A DNA stretch of 64,000 nucleotides, taken from assembly GCA_026075535.2 (NCBI GenBank), contig AP026547.1:10850001-10914000 (forward strand). Reading direction: 5' to 3'. This DNA comes from Tricholoma matsutake (lineage: Eukaryota > Basidiomycota > Agaricomycetes > Agaricales > Tricholomataceae). The translations under genes and the position numbers were made by a program. Position 1 is the stretch's first letter; each line of letters opens with the position of its first letter. The notes beneath the pieces are model-generated. The model saw only the letters and a list, made by a program, of their open reading frames with translations, had not been told where the DNA came from and searched no databases. Positions 12,141 through 24,062 of this stretch are shown piece after piece.

Positions 12141-12531
12141 GACATAGGACACAAGTAAATGTGCATATGAAACTATTTCATGCTTCATACATGGGAGAAT
12201 GACCTGCAATGGATGGCATAATGTCTGAGTATTTCATTACATAATCATCATTGTGTTCTGTTTCATGTAACTTTGGCAGGGCCTTCCACACTTGTCTGAG
12301 GGTCTTGGAAACCTGGGGATGCAGTTTAGGCCCATTCTAAGAAATTTGTCCATGATGGATTTCAAATAATTGCTCCCAGCAACCTTCCAGCAGCAGTCTG
12401 ACCCCTCAGATGTACTCATATTTGCCTTGGCAGCCAATATTTAACAATTCTGTTCTGGACAAAACCTGAAGAACTAAAGTAGGAACAGAAGTTTTCTGCT
12501 AAACTATTTATTAAATGTTCTGTGAGAGGCT
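12141..12531. other. Spacer before gypsy element 1
   Basis: No gene is recognised. The final GCACC (12532-12536) is the left target duplication of the next element. Confidence 0.5.
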
Positions 12532-12536
12532 GCACC

Positions 12537-12938
12537 TGTTAGGAAACCACCCCATTACCTAATAAACTTTCATTTTTATTTTATTATGTTGAATTATGCT
12601 ACATGACACCAAATGACGCTACATTTTGATAGCGTGAGAATTTTATTTCGCATGCATCAAAATGTACGTGCATGTACGAGTGCGTCAGTAACAACAATGT
12701 ACAATATATGTAACATAGTATATAAACCCTAAATATATGCCTAGGGGACCCCAGTTGTGTTCTCTTAGGTATTCCACCTACGCTTTTGGTGTGAAAGGCC
12801 TATCTCAACAAACTCACCTATTAATAACCCCTCGCATCAAAACCATCAACTCCCCCATCACGAGTGCGGATCCCACCCCCTTCTTGTAGAGAGAACCCGC
12901 ATGGTCTTAGCTAGCAGATAGTGGGTGTTGCCCTAACA
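12537..12938 (+). repeat. 5' LTR of gypsy element 1
   Basis: TG...CA termini, 402 bp. It differs from the 3' LTR at about 19 positions by eye. About 17 of these are transitions at sites where one copy has CpG and the other TpG or CpA, or where both derive from one CpG. No canonical tRNA primer-binding site is clear just downstream. Confidence 0.93.
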
Positions 12939-13425
12939 GAAGAACACAACTTCCCATATCAGTGCACCTTCTCTTACTTGTGCATACGTCATTGTTTCAC
13001 CGTGCCACATCCGATTACTCATCCTTTTGGCATGAGCCAGAAGTACTTGTATATACGTAATCTACCTTTTCTTTCATAAGCCAACGCCAGGCCTCGCCTT
13101 ACATTACGACTGCCAGTGATTGAGAGGCAGCGCTTGTCATTAGGACAGCTGCAACCAGACAACTGATCGGATCTGGTTTAGTTACGATTTACATCACTCT
13201 ATTCAGACAACTATTTTAGTTACAAGCCAAATTCAGTGTTATCTCTGAGATCAGGCACTGTTGGAAGGGTTATTGATCTGAACTGTCAAAATAGGCGCCC
13301 AACGAACGACGAACCATTGACGAACCTCGATGAACCTTATCACGTGACCTGTAAACGTTTGGAGAGGTCTCGAAGAAAAAATTTTGAATTTGTCGAAGAA
13401 GTAATTCATCACAGATTCTACAATT
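12939..13425 (+). other. Leader region between 5' LTR and gag of gypsy element 1
   Basis: Expected to hold the primer-binding site and packaging signals. No specific site is identified. Confidence 0.5.
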
Positions 13426-14523
13426 ATGTCCAAACCTTCAACTTCTAATCCTGGTCCTAATCCAGTTCCCATAGCAGCACTAGAGGCAAAAATTGATGCG
13501 CTCACAGCGCAAATGTTGCAATTAGTGTCAGTATTGGCAGCATCACAGCCCAGACAAGGGGAAGTACAGCCAGAGACGATAGGAGAAAGAGATGATGAGA
13601 TGGAGGAGATGGAGGAGTGGATATCGCAGGAGGATGAGACAGTGGAGAAATCCGCAAATGGAAAAGCATGCTTACCTAAGTAGCCACCCCCGCAAATCTT
13701 TGACAGTACCATGGAGAATACAAAATCCTTCATCAGCTCTATAGTATTGTACATCCATGGGAGGAAGCCAGAGTTTTGTACAGCCAAGTCTAGGATTATG
13801 TTTGCTCTCTCATACATTCAGGGGGGGAAAGCACAGTTCTGGAGAAACAAGGCTATTAATCAAATTGCTGTGGGAAATAAACCATTTGCAACCTTCAAGG
13901 AATTTCTGGAGAGATTGGAGGCACAGTTTGGAGACCCTAATCCAAAGGTGACAGCCAATGCTAAATTAAAGACCATGCGCCAAGGTTCCTTAACGGTGGA
14001 TGAATTTATTTTGCAGTTCAAAGCAGAAGCTTTGCAAACAGACATGGGAGAAGCCACATTGGTAGAGTTTTTGAAAGCAGGATTAAATCCCTCTTTATTC
14101 AAGTCTATCTACTGACTACCTTCTATGCCAGAGAAGTTGGACGAGTGGTATAATTGGGCAATGCGCCTTGACCGGCAATATTGGCAGGAACAGGCGGAGT
14201 CAAAGTTGATGTACGGAAGTAGTAAATTTGGAAAGTCATTAGGAGGAAAGTCTGAGAAAGGAAAGGTGCCTCAGGCACAAGCTCCAAGGGCACAGCCACC
14301 GGCCATGGCAGTGACACCTATAGTTACAGAGTCAGCAGCACCAGCAGAGGCAATGGAGGTTGATCAAGTGGGGAGACGAGCCCCACTTAAATGTTTTAAC
14401 TGTGGGCAGTTAGGACACATTTCTAAGAATTGTAAGCAGAAGAGAAAGATCAGGGGAACTATATTTGAGGAAGTGAAGCAGGAGGAGGGCAAGCAGGAGA
14501 ATTTTGTGGAAGAGTCCCAGTGA
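13426..14523 (+). pseudogene. gag: gag of gypsy element 1
   Basis: A single frame from ATG 13426 to TGA 14521 is interrupted by TAG at 13681 and TGA at 14113. It holds a retrotransposon capsid-like region (GKAQFWRNKAINQ to KAGLNPSLFKSIY) and a CCHC zinc knuckle CFNCGQLGHISKNC at 14395-14436. Gag forms the virus-like particle and binds element RNA through the knuckle. The two internal stops disable it. The downstream pol frame is shifted by -1 relative to gag, and the two overlap at 14520-14523, which may be the ancestral arrangement. Confidence 0.85.
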
Positions 14524-17500
14524 AGGTTTCCCCATTGGTGACCCAGAATCATTACAATGTATTAGTATCCGAGGAAACCCAGAGTAAATCAGAAAAGGAA
14601 ATCAAGGAGGAGTACAACTGTTGCGAATCACGTGACAAAGAAAATTGTCACATGTCATTTCCAAAAACCCCTAAATTCTTTATTTGCTCTGTGCAAATAG
14701 AACCCGAAATTACCTTGACTGTGGGACTGAAGACAGTGGACACGCATGCAGCTATTGATGTGGACGCATTGCTTGACAGTGGTGCTACAGGATTATTTAT
14801 TAATTGATCCTTAATTGCTGGAAACAGTATTAACACATGCAAGCTGGCGCAACCTATAATGGTGTACAATATTGATGGAACAGTCAATCATGGAGGAAGT
14901 ATCAAGGAGGAGGTGACTATGGTACTAAAGTATCAGGAGCATCAGGAGTGAGCTGTATTTGAAGTGTGTGATCTTGGAAAAACCAATCTAATAATAGGAT
15001 GTCCATGGTTACGGAAGCATAATCCCGAAATTGATTGGAAAACTGGGAAAGTACAAATGACTCATTGTCCTAAGGAATGTAATGTGTATGGGAGGAAGAT
15101 GAAGAAGGAAAAAAGGAAAAAGAAAGAGAAAGAACATCTGAGAAAGTATTCTGTTATGATGGAGGAAGTGGAGGATGAGGAAATGCCAAATGGGGAAGTT
15201 CCAATCATGATTGAGAAAGAAGAGCAGAAGCAAACCTTTAGAGCAGTTTGTGGAGGACAGTCGTGGGACAAGAATATCGTGAAGGTGGAGAAGCCAGTGG
15301 AGGAATGGGTGCCAAAAGTGTATCATGAACATTTGTCAGTGTTCCAAAAGAAGGAGTCTGAGTGAATGCCAGTGCGGAAGCCATGGGATCATGTGATTGA
15401 GATGAAGCCCGGGTTTGTGCTGAAGAAGTCAAAGGTATATCCATTATCTCCGATGGAACAAGAAGAAGTGGATGCATTCCTGAAGGAGCAATTGTGCAAA
15501 GGATACATACAACCTTCGAAATCACCGCAGACATCACCAATATTCTTCATGCTCAAAAAAGACCAAAGAAAGAGGATGTGTACCGATTATAGGTATCTGA
15601 ATGAGTGGACAGTGAAGAACATGTACCCCCTGCCATTGATCTCAGAAATAATTGATAAGGTGGGAAAATCCAAGGTCTTTACAAAATTGGATTTACGATG
15701 AGGATACAACAATGTATGAATAAAGAAAGGAGGTGAGTGGAAGGCTGCATTTGCCACGCGTCAAGGATCCTTTGAGCTGCTTGTCATGTTTTTTGGGATG
15801 ACTAATAGTCCCCCAACCTTTCAAAATATGATGAACAACATTTTCAAGGACGTAATAGATAAAGGCATGGTAATAATATTTATTGACAACATTCTGATAT
15901 TCACAGAGGATGAAGAGAATAGTGCAGGACATGTTACAGAGGTTGGCGGAGAATGATCTATTTTTGAAACCAGAGAAATGTGTGTTGGGGGCAAGCGAGA
16001 TCGAGTTCCTAGGATTATTGATCGGCCCTGATGGGATCAACATGGATCTGATCAAGGTACAGGCGATCACAGATTGGCCTGTGCCCACCCGTGTCAAGGA
16101 GGTTCAAGCCTTCTTGGGACTCACAAATTATTATCGTTGCTTTGTGCACAATTTTTCTAAAATTGCCGCACCCTTACATAACCTTATGTGAAAGGGAGTA
16201 GTATGGAGGTGGGGAGAGCAGCAGCAGACAGTGTTTGAAGAGTTGAAGAGGAAGTTTGTGGAGGGACCAATATTAGCCCCAGTAGATTTCACACACCCTG
16301 TGCGAGTGGAATCCGATGCATCCGATTTTACTACTGGAGCAGTGTTATCAATGCTGTGCAAAGATGACAAATGGCATCCTTGTGCATACTTGTCAAAAGG
16401 GTTGAATGATGTGGAGAGGAATTATGATGTGCATGACAAAGAGATGTTGGGGATAATACAAGCATTGGAGGCGTGGAGGCATTATTTGGAGGGATATATG
16501 CATCAGATTGAGATCTGGATGGATCATCAAAATCTGCAATACTTCATGTCCGCTAAAATGCTTAATCACCGGCAAGCACATTGGGCACTATTCCTATCGT
16601 GTTTCAATTTTCACTTGGTCCACAAAGTGGGAAGCTTAATGAGGAAAGCAGATGCATTATCCGGACGTATTGATCATAAAAGGGGGGTGGAGGAGGACAA
16701 TAAAAATGTTACCTTACTCAAACCCAAATACTTTCGCATTTGTGCTATGCATCATGGGCATCTATTAATAGATAGCTCGGAAACGGAAATGCTGTCTAAA
16801 ATTAGACAATGTTTGGAAATGGACGATGAAGTAGTGGAAGCCGTGAAAGCTCTGAAGGGAGAAAAGAAAGGTAATATCAAAGGAGACGAATGGGCTGAGG
16901 AACAAGGGTTGGTGTTGTTTCAAGGAAAAGTGTATGTACTGAAGGATCAGGATTTGCGAAGGGAGATCATCTGGTTACATCACAATACACTGATTGCCGG
17001 ACACCCAGGAAGATGGAAGACATTGGAATTAGTAATGAGAAATTATTGGTGGCCCGGAATTTCGAAGTATGTGTTGGGGTATGTGGATGGATGTGATACG
17101 TGCATGAGGGGGAAGAAATTTCCAGAGAAACCTGCAGGAAAATTAATGCCGAACCCTATACCTAACATGCCGTGGCAAGATATATCTGTGGATTTTATTA
17201 CCAGATTACCTGAGGCTCAAGGGTACGATGCAATATTTGTAGTATGCGACCGCTTTACAAAGGAGGTCCATATTATTCCTACTACTACAGAAACCTCATC
17301 ATTGGGCTTGGTGCGCCTCTATCTAAATCAGGTATGGCGGTTACATGGGTTACCCAATACCGTTATCTCTGATCATGGACCACAATTTGCTTCCGTGTTT
17401 ATGCGAGAACTAAACAACATATTGGGTATTCAAACTAAATTATCTATGGCATATCACCCACAGACTGATGGGCAGACAGAGAGAATGAATCAGGAGTTGG

Positions 17501-18315
17501 AGCAGTACCTACGTATGTTTGTCAACTACCGACAAACTGACTGGCCCGAATTTTCCCACAATAACAAATTCCATTCGGCTACTCATATGTCACCCTTTTT
17601 CGCGAATTATGGATATCATCCTCGCATGGGAGTAGAACCCAGAAGGGAAGTCAAAGTACAGTTAGTAGAAGATTTTGTATCTAAGATGCAAAAGGTACAA
17701 GAGGAAGCAGAGGCAGCATTGAAGAAAGCATGTGATGACATGATGCGACACGTGGATCATACTTGAGCACGCGCTCCAGAGTACAAAGTTGGTGACTTGG
17801 TATGGCTAAGTACCAAGGATCTGAATATTCCACGACCTTTGAAGAAACTTACAGAGAAACAAGTTGGCCCATATGCGATCTCTAAAGTGATCTCACCTAA
17901 TGCGGTAGTGCTAAAATTACCCCGATCATTTAAGATTGATCCCGAGATTAATGTATCCCGCCTATGCCCTTACTGTCCACCCACTATTCCTGGCCAACAA
18001 ACTACTCCACAACCTCCAATAATAGTAGAAGATGCTCCAGAATACATAGTTGAAGAAATTCTAGACTCACGTCTTCAACGGAACAAATTGGAGTTCTTAA
18101 TAAAGTGGAAAAACTATACCGAGAAAAAAAATTCATGGGAACCCGAAGAGAATTGTAAGCGAGCGCATAACGCGATCGCCCAATTCTTTAAACGTAATCC
18201 GAATGCTCCGCGTTGCATTGCGAGAATGGTGTATAAGGGGATGAAATTCCAGCCTTACCAAAATTTCACAGAGGGGACAAACATACTATTTTCTCGCCTG
18301 GAAGTCGAGGCATAA
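14520..18315 (+). pseudogene. pol: pol of gypsy element 1 (protease, RT, RNase H, integrase, chromodomain)
   Basis: The order is protease (DALLDSGATG, active-site Asp near 14775), reverse transcriptase (15366-16000), RNase H (VRVESDASDFTTGAV, about 16303), zinc-binding and catalytic integrase (16970-17560, with DISVDFITRLP and VISDHGPQF) and a C-terminal chromodomain (EYIVEEILD to WEPEENCKR, 18035-18160). The RT catalytic motif reads FIDN instead of the usual YxDD/FxDD, so an essential Asp is lost. Stops are seen at 14805, 14949, 15363, 15699, 15717, 16189 and 17764, and a frame change at about 15950. The chromodomain would direct integration to methylated histone marks. The copy is dead. Most TGA stops fit C-to-T change of a CGA codon. 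Confidence 0.9.
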
Positions 18316-18326
18316 AAGGGGGGTAA
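18313..18326 (+). promoter_or_regulatory. Polypurine tract of gypsy element 1
   Basis: AAAAGGGGGG followed by TAA lies immediately before the 3' LTR. This is the position and composition of a plus-strand primer for reverse transcription. Confidence 0.75.
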
Positions 18327-18728
18327 TGTTAGGAAACCACCCCATTACCTAATAAACTTTCATTTTTATTTTATTATGTCGAATTACACTACATGACACC
18401 AAATGATGCTACATTTTGATAGCATGAGAATTTTATTTCGCACGCATCAAAATGTACACGCATGTACGAGTGCGTTGGTAACAACAATGTACAATATATG
18501 TAACATAGTATATAAACCCTAAATATATGCGTAGGGGACCCCAGTTGTGTTCTCTTAGGTATTCCACCTATGCTTTTGGTGTGAAAGGCCTATCTCAACA
18601 AACTCACCTATTAATAACCCCTCGCATCAAAACCATCAATTCCCCCATCATGAGCATGGATCCCACCCCCTTCTTGTAGAGAGAACCCACACGGTCTTAG
18701 CTAGCAGATAGTGGGTGTTGCCCTAACA
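18327..18728 (+). repeat. 3' LTR of gypsy element 1
   Basis: 402 bp, same length as the 5' LTR, followed by the target duplication GCACC. About 95 percent identical to the 5' LTR by eye. Confidence 0.93.
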
Positions 18729-18733
18729 GCACC

Positions 18734-19259
18734 GAAGGAGGATGCATAAAATGAGCATTTGGCAGGGGGCCAAACAAAAGCAAATAGGACAGAATTTGGC
18801 AGGCATTGCCAGTACCCACTTGAAGTGGAGATTGAAATGCATATGCGTTTGGGTCTCATGATAAGTATTGAACTGCAGAGCTGACATTGAATTCAGCATG
18901 TCAGGAACTGTGACTGATGTGACTGAAACTGTTCAAAAGCCTACTTTTTGGCATACCCTGAAACCGGCATCACATTGCCAATTGCACAGTTGGTTATACT
19001 TGTGTTTTTACTACATGAAAGTCTAGATAAGAAGCACATATATACTCTTGAGAAAGCCAAAGACCAGTAGTCATCAGGAACCACAATTCTGAGACACATT
19101 TTCAAAATTTGTTCAAACACCTACCTAATGATAGTAGCATCTGAAACTTCAGATAATATTTCCAGACTGAGCAGGCACTAGCAGAAGGAAGTGCACACAA
19201 GATGAGCATAACAGCAAGCAAGAAGGGCACAGTGACAATCATGATGGAGATATTAAACT
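18734..19259. other. Region with no recognised gene
   Basis: AT-rich, no conserved frame. It was split from the sequence at 12.5 kb by insertion of gypsy element 1. Confidence 0.4.
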
Positions 19260-19261
19260 CT

Positions 19262-19346
19262 GAAAAGAGGATGACCAGACTGGAGATTGAACCCGGGACC
19301 TTCCAGACATATACCAAATGCTCTAACCACTGAGCTATCAGGCCTT
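19262..19346 (-). repeat. tRNA-like Pol III module, copy 1
   Basis: On the minus strand a D-arm-like A box (TAGCTCAGTGGTTAGAGC), an anticodon-arm-like stem and a T-arm with B box (GGGTTCAATC) are spaced as in a tRNA. A short T run in CATCCTCTTTTC follows. The acceptor stem is imperfect and position 33 is not T, so a working tRNA is unlikely. Its downstream flank resembles the end of the 56.3-kb LTR, so this copy may be an LTR remnant of that family. Confidence 0.6.
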
Positions 19347-20512
19347 ACCAGTAGAATTCACTTTTTAACTGATAAGCTCTACCCTCAGAGTAACCATATA
19401 CTCCTTGAAAGACTTATATCATGCTCAACCCTGTGATACAAATGACTGCTTAGGTGAGAGGCCACCTGATGGTCCATTCACACATGTGTCAGATTACCTA
19501 ATCCAACAGGAGACAGCAAAGAAGCAAAGGAGTGGTATAGCGATGATAGCAAATGCCACAAAGAAACTCCCACCTGGTCCTAAGAGCCACAAGTTCATTG
19601 ATGACAGCAATGAGTACAGCAGTGAAGGATGATTCAACAGAATCACTGGCTTTACCACTCACTACAGACTGAACCATGCCCAGGGCCAGCTGTTCCTCTC
19701 TCTATACCTACTGCACCCTCTCCTGTAGATCTTGTATATCATAGAATGCATCATATTGGCAGTCTACACTATCCAGGCACTGTTGAGACAAATGAGGAGT
19801 AACAGGTGATTTACAGATAGAAGCCCTACTTATGATTGCAGACAGGAAGACCAGAGTAGGGAGAATAATTGTGCTGGGATGTTGTGTGAGAAGGTGGATA
19901 CAAAGTATGGTGGGCATCCAAGCAAATCTGAGCAAACATGTTGAGAGATGATGAGCAGGAGGGTGGAAGTACAGGTGTAACAGTGACAAGACAACTGATT
20001 GATGGGCGCCATATGTCCTGTCATGATGGGCGCTGTCTGGATGCTATTGATGCCAATGATGGTGATGCCAAACAATGCCACTGTGATGCTTGGCACATTC
20101 TGAGGAGATTATCCAAGGGCAGTGACCCAAAAGATGCTCCACCTGATCACAAATTTCACTCAGGAGAAGCATATCAGATGTCTGTAGTCGATGCATAGTG
20201 TACTGGAAGTTGAAATTTGTGTTGGCTCTTGAACGCAATGTGTCTCGACGCAACTTTTCAAAAAAAAAAATTGTTTATTAATAGAATACCAGTTGTCAGC
20301 AGCTAATCTACTAATTGGAGAAATTTTGTGGTCACAGATGGTGGGTAGCTGAGTTGTTTACAGTTGTAAAGTGCCAGCCGCTGTGCAGGGGTTGGAGAAA
20401 ATAAGAGTTAGGGGTTTGAAATTGAGGAAGTTGTCAGCTCATCTAAAAATACATCCTCTACTGATTTAACATTGCATACCACTTTCTCCCTACCCTGAAA
20501 CTGTGGCTGGGC
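19347..20512. other. Low-complexity region, no recognised gene
   Basis: Several short frames exist but none resembles a known family. Probably degraded transposon sequence. Confidence 0.4.
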
Positions 20513-20598
20513 AGGAGACTGCCCTCTTCCAAGTTGTGCAGAGCTTGATCACTGATTATCAATCCATTATCTATGGCTTACATAATAACAAAGGGCAG

Positions 20599-20741
20599 TG
20601 GAGTAGGGTGTGTGGGCACCTACTCCAGTAGTCATGTGATCACCTAGTCAGTAGACAGTCATGCATGTACATAGTCATGATATCACTACAACTACATTGT
20701 CTTGGGCATAGCTAGAGCCTAGGAGGCTCAGCACATCTCCA
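20599..20741 (+). repeat. 5' LTR of LARD-like copy 1
   Basis: It starts with a perfect 9-bp stem, TGGAGTAGG paired with CCTACTCCA. TG...CA ends. It differs from the 3' LTR by a 4-bp indel and few substitutions. Confidence 0.8.
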
Positions 20742-21005
20742 TCTTGGTGATGAGAGCATGATTCGACACATGCGCCACTGCTTTGTTCTATTCTTGCTAG
20801 CTTCTACTTTTACTCTTGCATGCCATGTCACAATGCAGCAAGCTCGCAACTAGCTATACTTCTTAGTCTACTGCTCTCGAGTCTCCAGCCCTAGCACCCA
20901 GTTACAGCCACAGAACCACAGTCTACTAATCCCCCAGTCTACCAGTCATACAGAACCAGCATCAGTTATACCAGCACCCAGAACCAAGTACCCAGAACCC
21001 AAAAA

Positions 21006-21263
21006 ATGGACATCATTAACACTGGCACAGCCTCCCTCGACTTGTTGTTCATGACTACTGAAGAACATGCAGTGAGCGATGGGAGCTGCATGCTGAAAAA
21101 ATTGGTAAACTATATTTTAGACCACCTGGAAGACAAACAATTACCACCAAGCATCCAAGACCTGTGGAATGATGCTTTCGCTCACGGTTTTCAAGCTGGT
21201 TACAGAAAAGCCTATCAGCAATGGAGTGAAGAAGTGGAGGAGAGGCATACAGAGCAGGAATAG
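21006..21263 (+). CDS. Small unknown protein of LARD-like copy 1
   Basis: Starts MDIINTGTASLDLLFM and ends EEVEERHTEQE, 85 residues, charged and mostly helical-looking, with AFAHGFQAGYRKAYQQW in the middle. Its position after the 5' LTR is where gag would begin, so it could be the N-terminal part of a Gag-like protein whose Pro/Thr-rich remainder follows in other frames. I do not recognise a domain. There may be a frame break after residue 85. Confidence 0.4.
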   Translation: MDIINTGTASLDLLFMTTEEHAVSDGSCMLKKLVNYILDHLEDKQLPPSIQDLWNDAFAHGFQAGYRKAYQQWSEEVEERHTEQE

Positions 21264-21352
21264 CAGATGGGCGTAAGCAGTGCAAATGAAAGCAGACAAC
21301 AGAACCATGTGGCGAACCTACCAAAACCACTACTGCAACCGTCAAAACACCC

Positions 21353-22790
21353 ATGCAGACCAACCCAGCCCCTGACCATCAGTGTGCTGCCATGCAAGCA
21401 GAGCCGACAACAACAAACTTGAGCACCCAAACAATGGCCAATTGCACTGCCGCTTCGAGCACTCAAACCACCTCTAACACCACTGCCAACACCGCTGTGC
21501 AAACAACACCCCTCACTGATGAAACCCCCACCAAGCCATCACTGCCAATGACACCTGCACAGCCCCCATCAATGTCATCAATGCTGTCAATGTCGTCAAC
21601 AACGGCCACCACAACCCCCTCCACAACTTCAATCCAGCCCCAAACACCTCTGAAACAATGCTATACCCTGCCAAGTCGACATATAGGCTCCCTGCAGACT
21701 ATACAGCCCCTCGTCTCTCGTCCAGAACCACCTACTACCACTACCATGGCACAGCCAACAACGGCAATGAAAACTGCTGCAACCACCTGAAAAATGACAA
21801 CTAGGGTCTCGTCTAGCATGCAAATGACTGCTCCCACTCTATGTACTGATTCCCAGGTCCCAAACAACATACAAACACAGTCTATAGCCCAGGAAACAAC
21901 ATTACACAATGACAAGCAGGTGTGCTCATTGAAACACATTGTCCACTCGACAAAACAAACCTGCTCCCCCCCAAACTCTGAACGACATCCTAAGAAGCTT
22001 CATACACCACCCACCTCTCCCCAACTTGCTCCCCAGACCCCCATTTGCTCCAAAACACCCAGTGCAACTGCCACATCATCATCAATGTGTTTGTCATCGA
22101 CAACCAAATCCCCTGCTCTGCCCAACTCAGGACCACCATTTGCAGCTCCAGAATGATGATGTACGCAGCCAGAACCAGCAAAATGCCCCCAAAATGAGTC
22201 CCAAAGCCCTAGCTCACCCCTGAACCCCCCAAAACGAGCTGTTTTGCCACCACCTGTGTTGTACACCACTGCCACATCATTTACAATGCCGTCAACAATT
22301 GTCGACACCCCCCATTCACCATTTGTCACCCCATTACTCCTAGTGCACCCCAGCCCACCCCAGCTTGGCCCCAAACCACCTGTTTTCCTGCCTCACATCT
22401 TGACTGGGCAGAAGATGCCAAATCCCTGCATAGTCCCCTGCATACTGCACCTCCACCTCCCCAAGACATCTCCAGTCTGAAGATGGGCTGTCCACAGCCA
22501 TTTGGGACCTTACGATGATGGACTCGACAATGACAAGCCCCCCCACAGTTTTTTCTGTCTCGAAATTTTTATAATTTAGCTCAACCTTTTATCACTTGAT
22601 GCCACCCCTCCAGTATTGGACCAGGACAACCCATCATCATTGTGCCTTTGGGAGTAGCTCCTGCTCCTCCTGCTCCTCCTGCTCCAAAGCTCAACTAGGA
22701 TCAAGACCCCCGTCTCATCGACTTAAGCCGAGCCCTTCATGCTTTGGGATGGACACCACTGTGTTGAGTCATTTCTTGTCATATTTTTTT
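21353..22790 (+). pseudogene. Pro/Thr/Ser-rich coding region of LARD-like copy 1
   Basis: Successive open stretches in different frames encode TTSTQTTSNTTANTAVQTT-like low-complexity sequence, then a conserved C-terminal part. That part has LGPKPPVFLPH, PYDDGLDNDKPPHSFFCLE, and finally DQDPRLIDLSRALHALGW with stop at about 22767. The last two blocks recur at 61.5-62.0 kb, which argues for a once-functional protein. Frame shifts and an in-frame TAG at about 22695 show decay. Function unknown; a structural, Gag-like role is a guess from position. Confidence 0.5.
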
Positions 22791-22867
22791 TATCAACCAT
22801 AGAATTTTCTTAGCTTCATTGCTACATTATTTTTTATACCTACTGTTCTTGTTTCTCTTTTTTCTCT

Positions 22868-22885
22868 GGCGACAAGGACGTCGCC
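22868..22885 (+). promoter_or_regulatory. Hairpin upstream of 3' LTR, LARD-like copy 1
   Basis: GGCGAC and GTCGCC form a 6-bp perfect stem around AAGGAC, 18 nt before the 3' LTR. Equivalent hairpins occur at 46035-46052 and 62123-62140. Confidence 0.6.
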
Positions 22886-22903
22886 ATTTGGGAGATGGGC
22901 AGA

Positions 22904-23042
22904 TGGAGTAGGGTGTGTGGGCACCTACTCCAGTTGTCATGTGATCACCTAGTAGACAGTCATGCATGTACATAGTCACGATATCACTACAACTACATTG
23001 TCTTGGGCATAGCTAGAGCCTAGGAGACTCAGCACATCTCCA
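22904..23042 (+). repeat. 3' LTR of LARD-like copy 1
   Basis: 139-bp direct repeat of the 5' LTR, followed by the GCAG target duplication. Confidence 0.8.
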
Positions 23043-23296
23043 GCAGCCTATGCTGTGGGCAGGCTAGGTGGGATACCTTACATGGTTGAAGTCTATGATA
23101 TTGAAGGGACATATCAACAGGTACTAGAGACTGCCCTCTTCCAAGTTGTGTGGAGCTTGATCTCTGATTTGATTTATTATCAATCCATTACCTATGGCTT
23201 ACATAATAACAAAGGGCAGCCTATGCTGCAGGCAGGCTAGGCAGTATACCTTACATGGTTGAAGTCTATGATATTGAAGGGACATATCAACAGTTA

Positions 23297-24062
23297 AGGG
23301 CAATAAGCAGATTTACTACAGATCAGTGGCTGTCACATGCATGATAGGATCTTGTCCACTAATGTGTGGCATCCTGTGGGAAGGTTAGGTGAGGTGAAGT
23401 GGTCACAGACTTCCTATCATAAACATGTACTAGCAATACACCAGAAGGTGAAAGTGGTGGCCTCAGTAGGGAGGGGATGCACCATTGGGTAACATCCTAC
23501 AAAGAAATAATATACATTAAAGGTGTGTATGAGAGTCTCTTGGTAACAACTGCTGTAGAGCTTTTGACTTTTTCTGTAGAAAGAATTGTCACATGTCACA
23601 AAATGTAAAATACCTCATTCAATTGTATCACCTTCTATCTTCACCTGCCTTCTCATACCTGTAGGTAACAATAGAGTATCTGGCTATTCAAACATAAGTT
23701 ACACATATAACATATAAAGACTTGTTTCTCTTGTTTGAATGAAGCTATATCAGTTAATTGTCACATCACCTCAGGGACTCCCAAGTATATGTGATGTGAC
23801 AGGGCAGGGGAACCCCACATTATTGGGACTGGCCCAAATGTAACATGGGGCTGCCCACAGCAGTTGGACCTCCCCAAGATATACTTGGTCCCGATATAGT
23901 TCTGTGGGGCAGACCAAACTGCCTTTTGGGGCTTCCCAACAGGGTGTCCAGGCCTAAGCATGGGAGGACCATGGAGCTTGGAACTATCCCCTGGTCTTAG
24001 GCCTACTTTAGGGTAGTCTTTTTTGGTGGGACAATCTACCCTAAGTAGGGGGTCAGGGGTGG
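23297..24062. other. Region with no recognised gene
   Basis: No conserved frame or repeat boundary is recognised, apart from the end of the tandem duplication. Confidence 0.4.

Larger units (their letters stand above)
12537..18728 (+). mobile_element. Full-length Ty3/gypsy chromovirus, element 1
   Basis: Two 402-bp LTRs (12537-12938 and 18327-18728) start TGTTAGG and end CTAACA. The element is flanked by the 5-bp direct repeat GCACC at 12532-12536 and 18729-18733. Inside are gag, protease, reverse transcriptase, RNase H, integrase and a chromodomain in the order expected of a chromovirus. A purine-rich tract abuts the 3' LTR. The coding region has about ten stops or frame breaks, so the copy is not autonomous. 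Confidence 0.95.
20599..23042 (+). mobile_element. Non-autonomous LTR retroelement, LARD-like copy 1
   Basis: Direct repeats of 143 bp (20599-20741) and 139 bp (22904-23042) start TGGAGTAGG and end CACATCTCCA. They are flanked by GCAG at 20595-20598 and 23043-23046, a 4-bp target duplication confirmed by the empty site at about 23216. Just inside the left repeat, TTGGTGATGAGAGC could be a primer-binding site. A purine-rich stretch GGGAGATGGGCAGA precedes the right repeat. The interior encodes no protease, RT or integrase but does contain protein-coding segments, so it must rely on another element for movement. Confidence 0.8.
20513..23296. repeat. Tandemly duplicated segment, first unit split by an LTR element
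   Basis: The segment GACTGCCCTCTTCCAAG... to ...GGGACATATCAACAG occurs twice. Unit 1 is 20518-20598 plus 23043-23115, with the LTR element between. Unit 2, from about 23130 to 23294, is uninterrupted and reads AACAAAGGGCAGCCTATGCT across the insertion point. Confidence 0.8.

Noticed and set aside
13251..13817. 188-codon minus-strand frame
   Set aside because: It is the complement of the gag start of gypsy element 1, and only the plus strand has family similarity.
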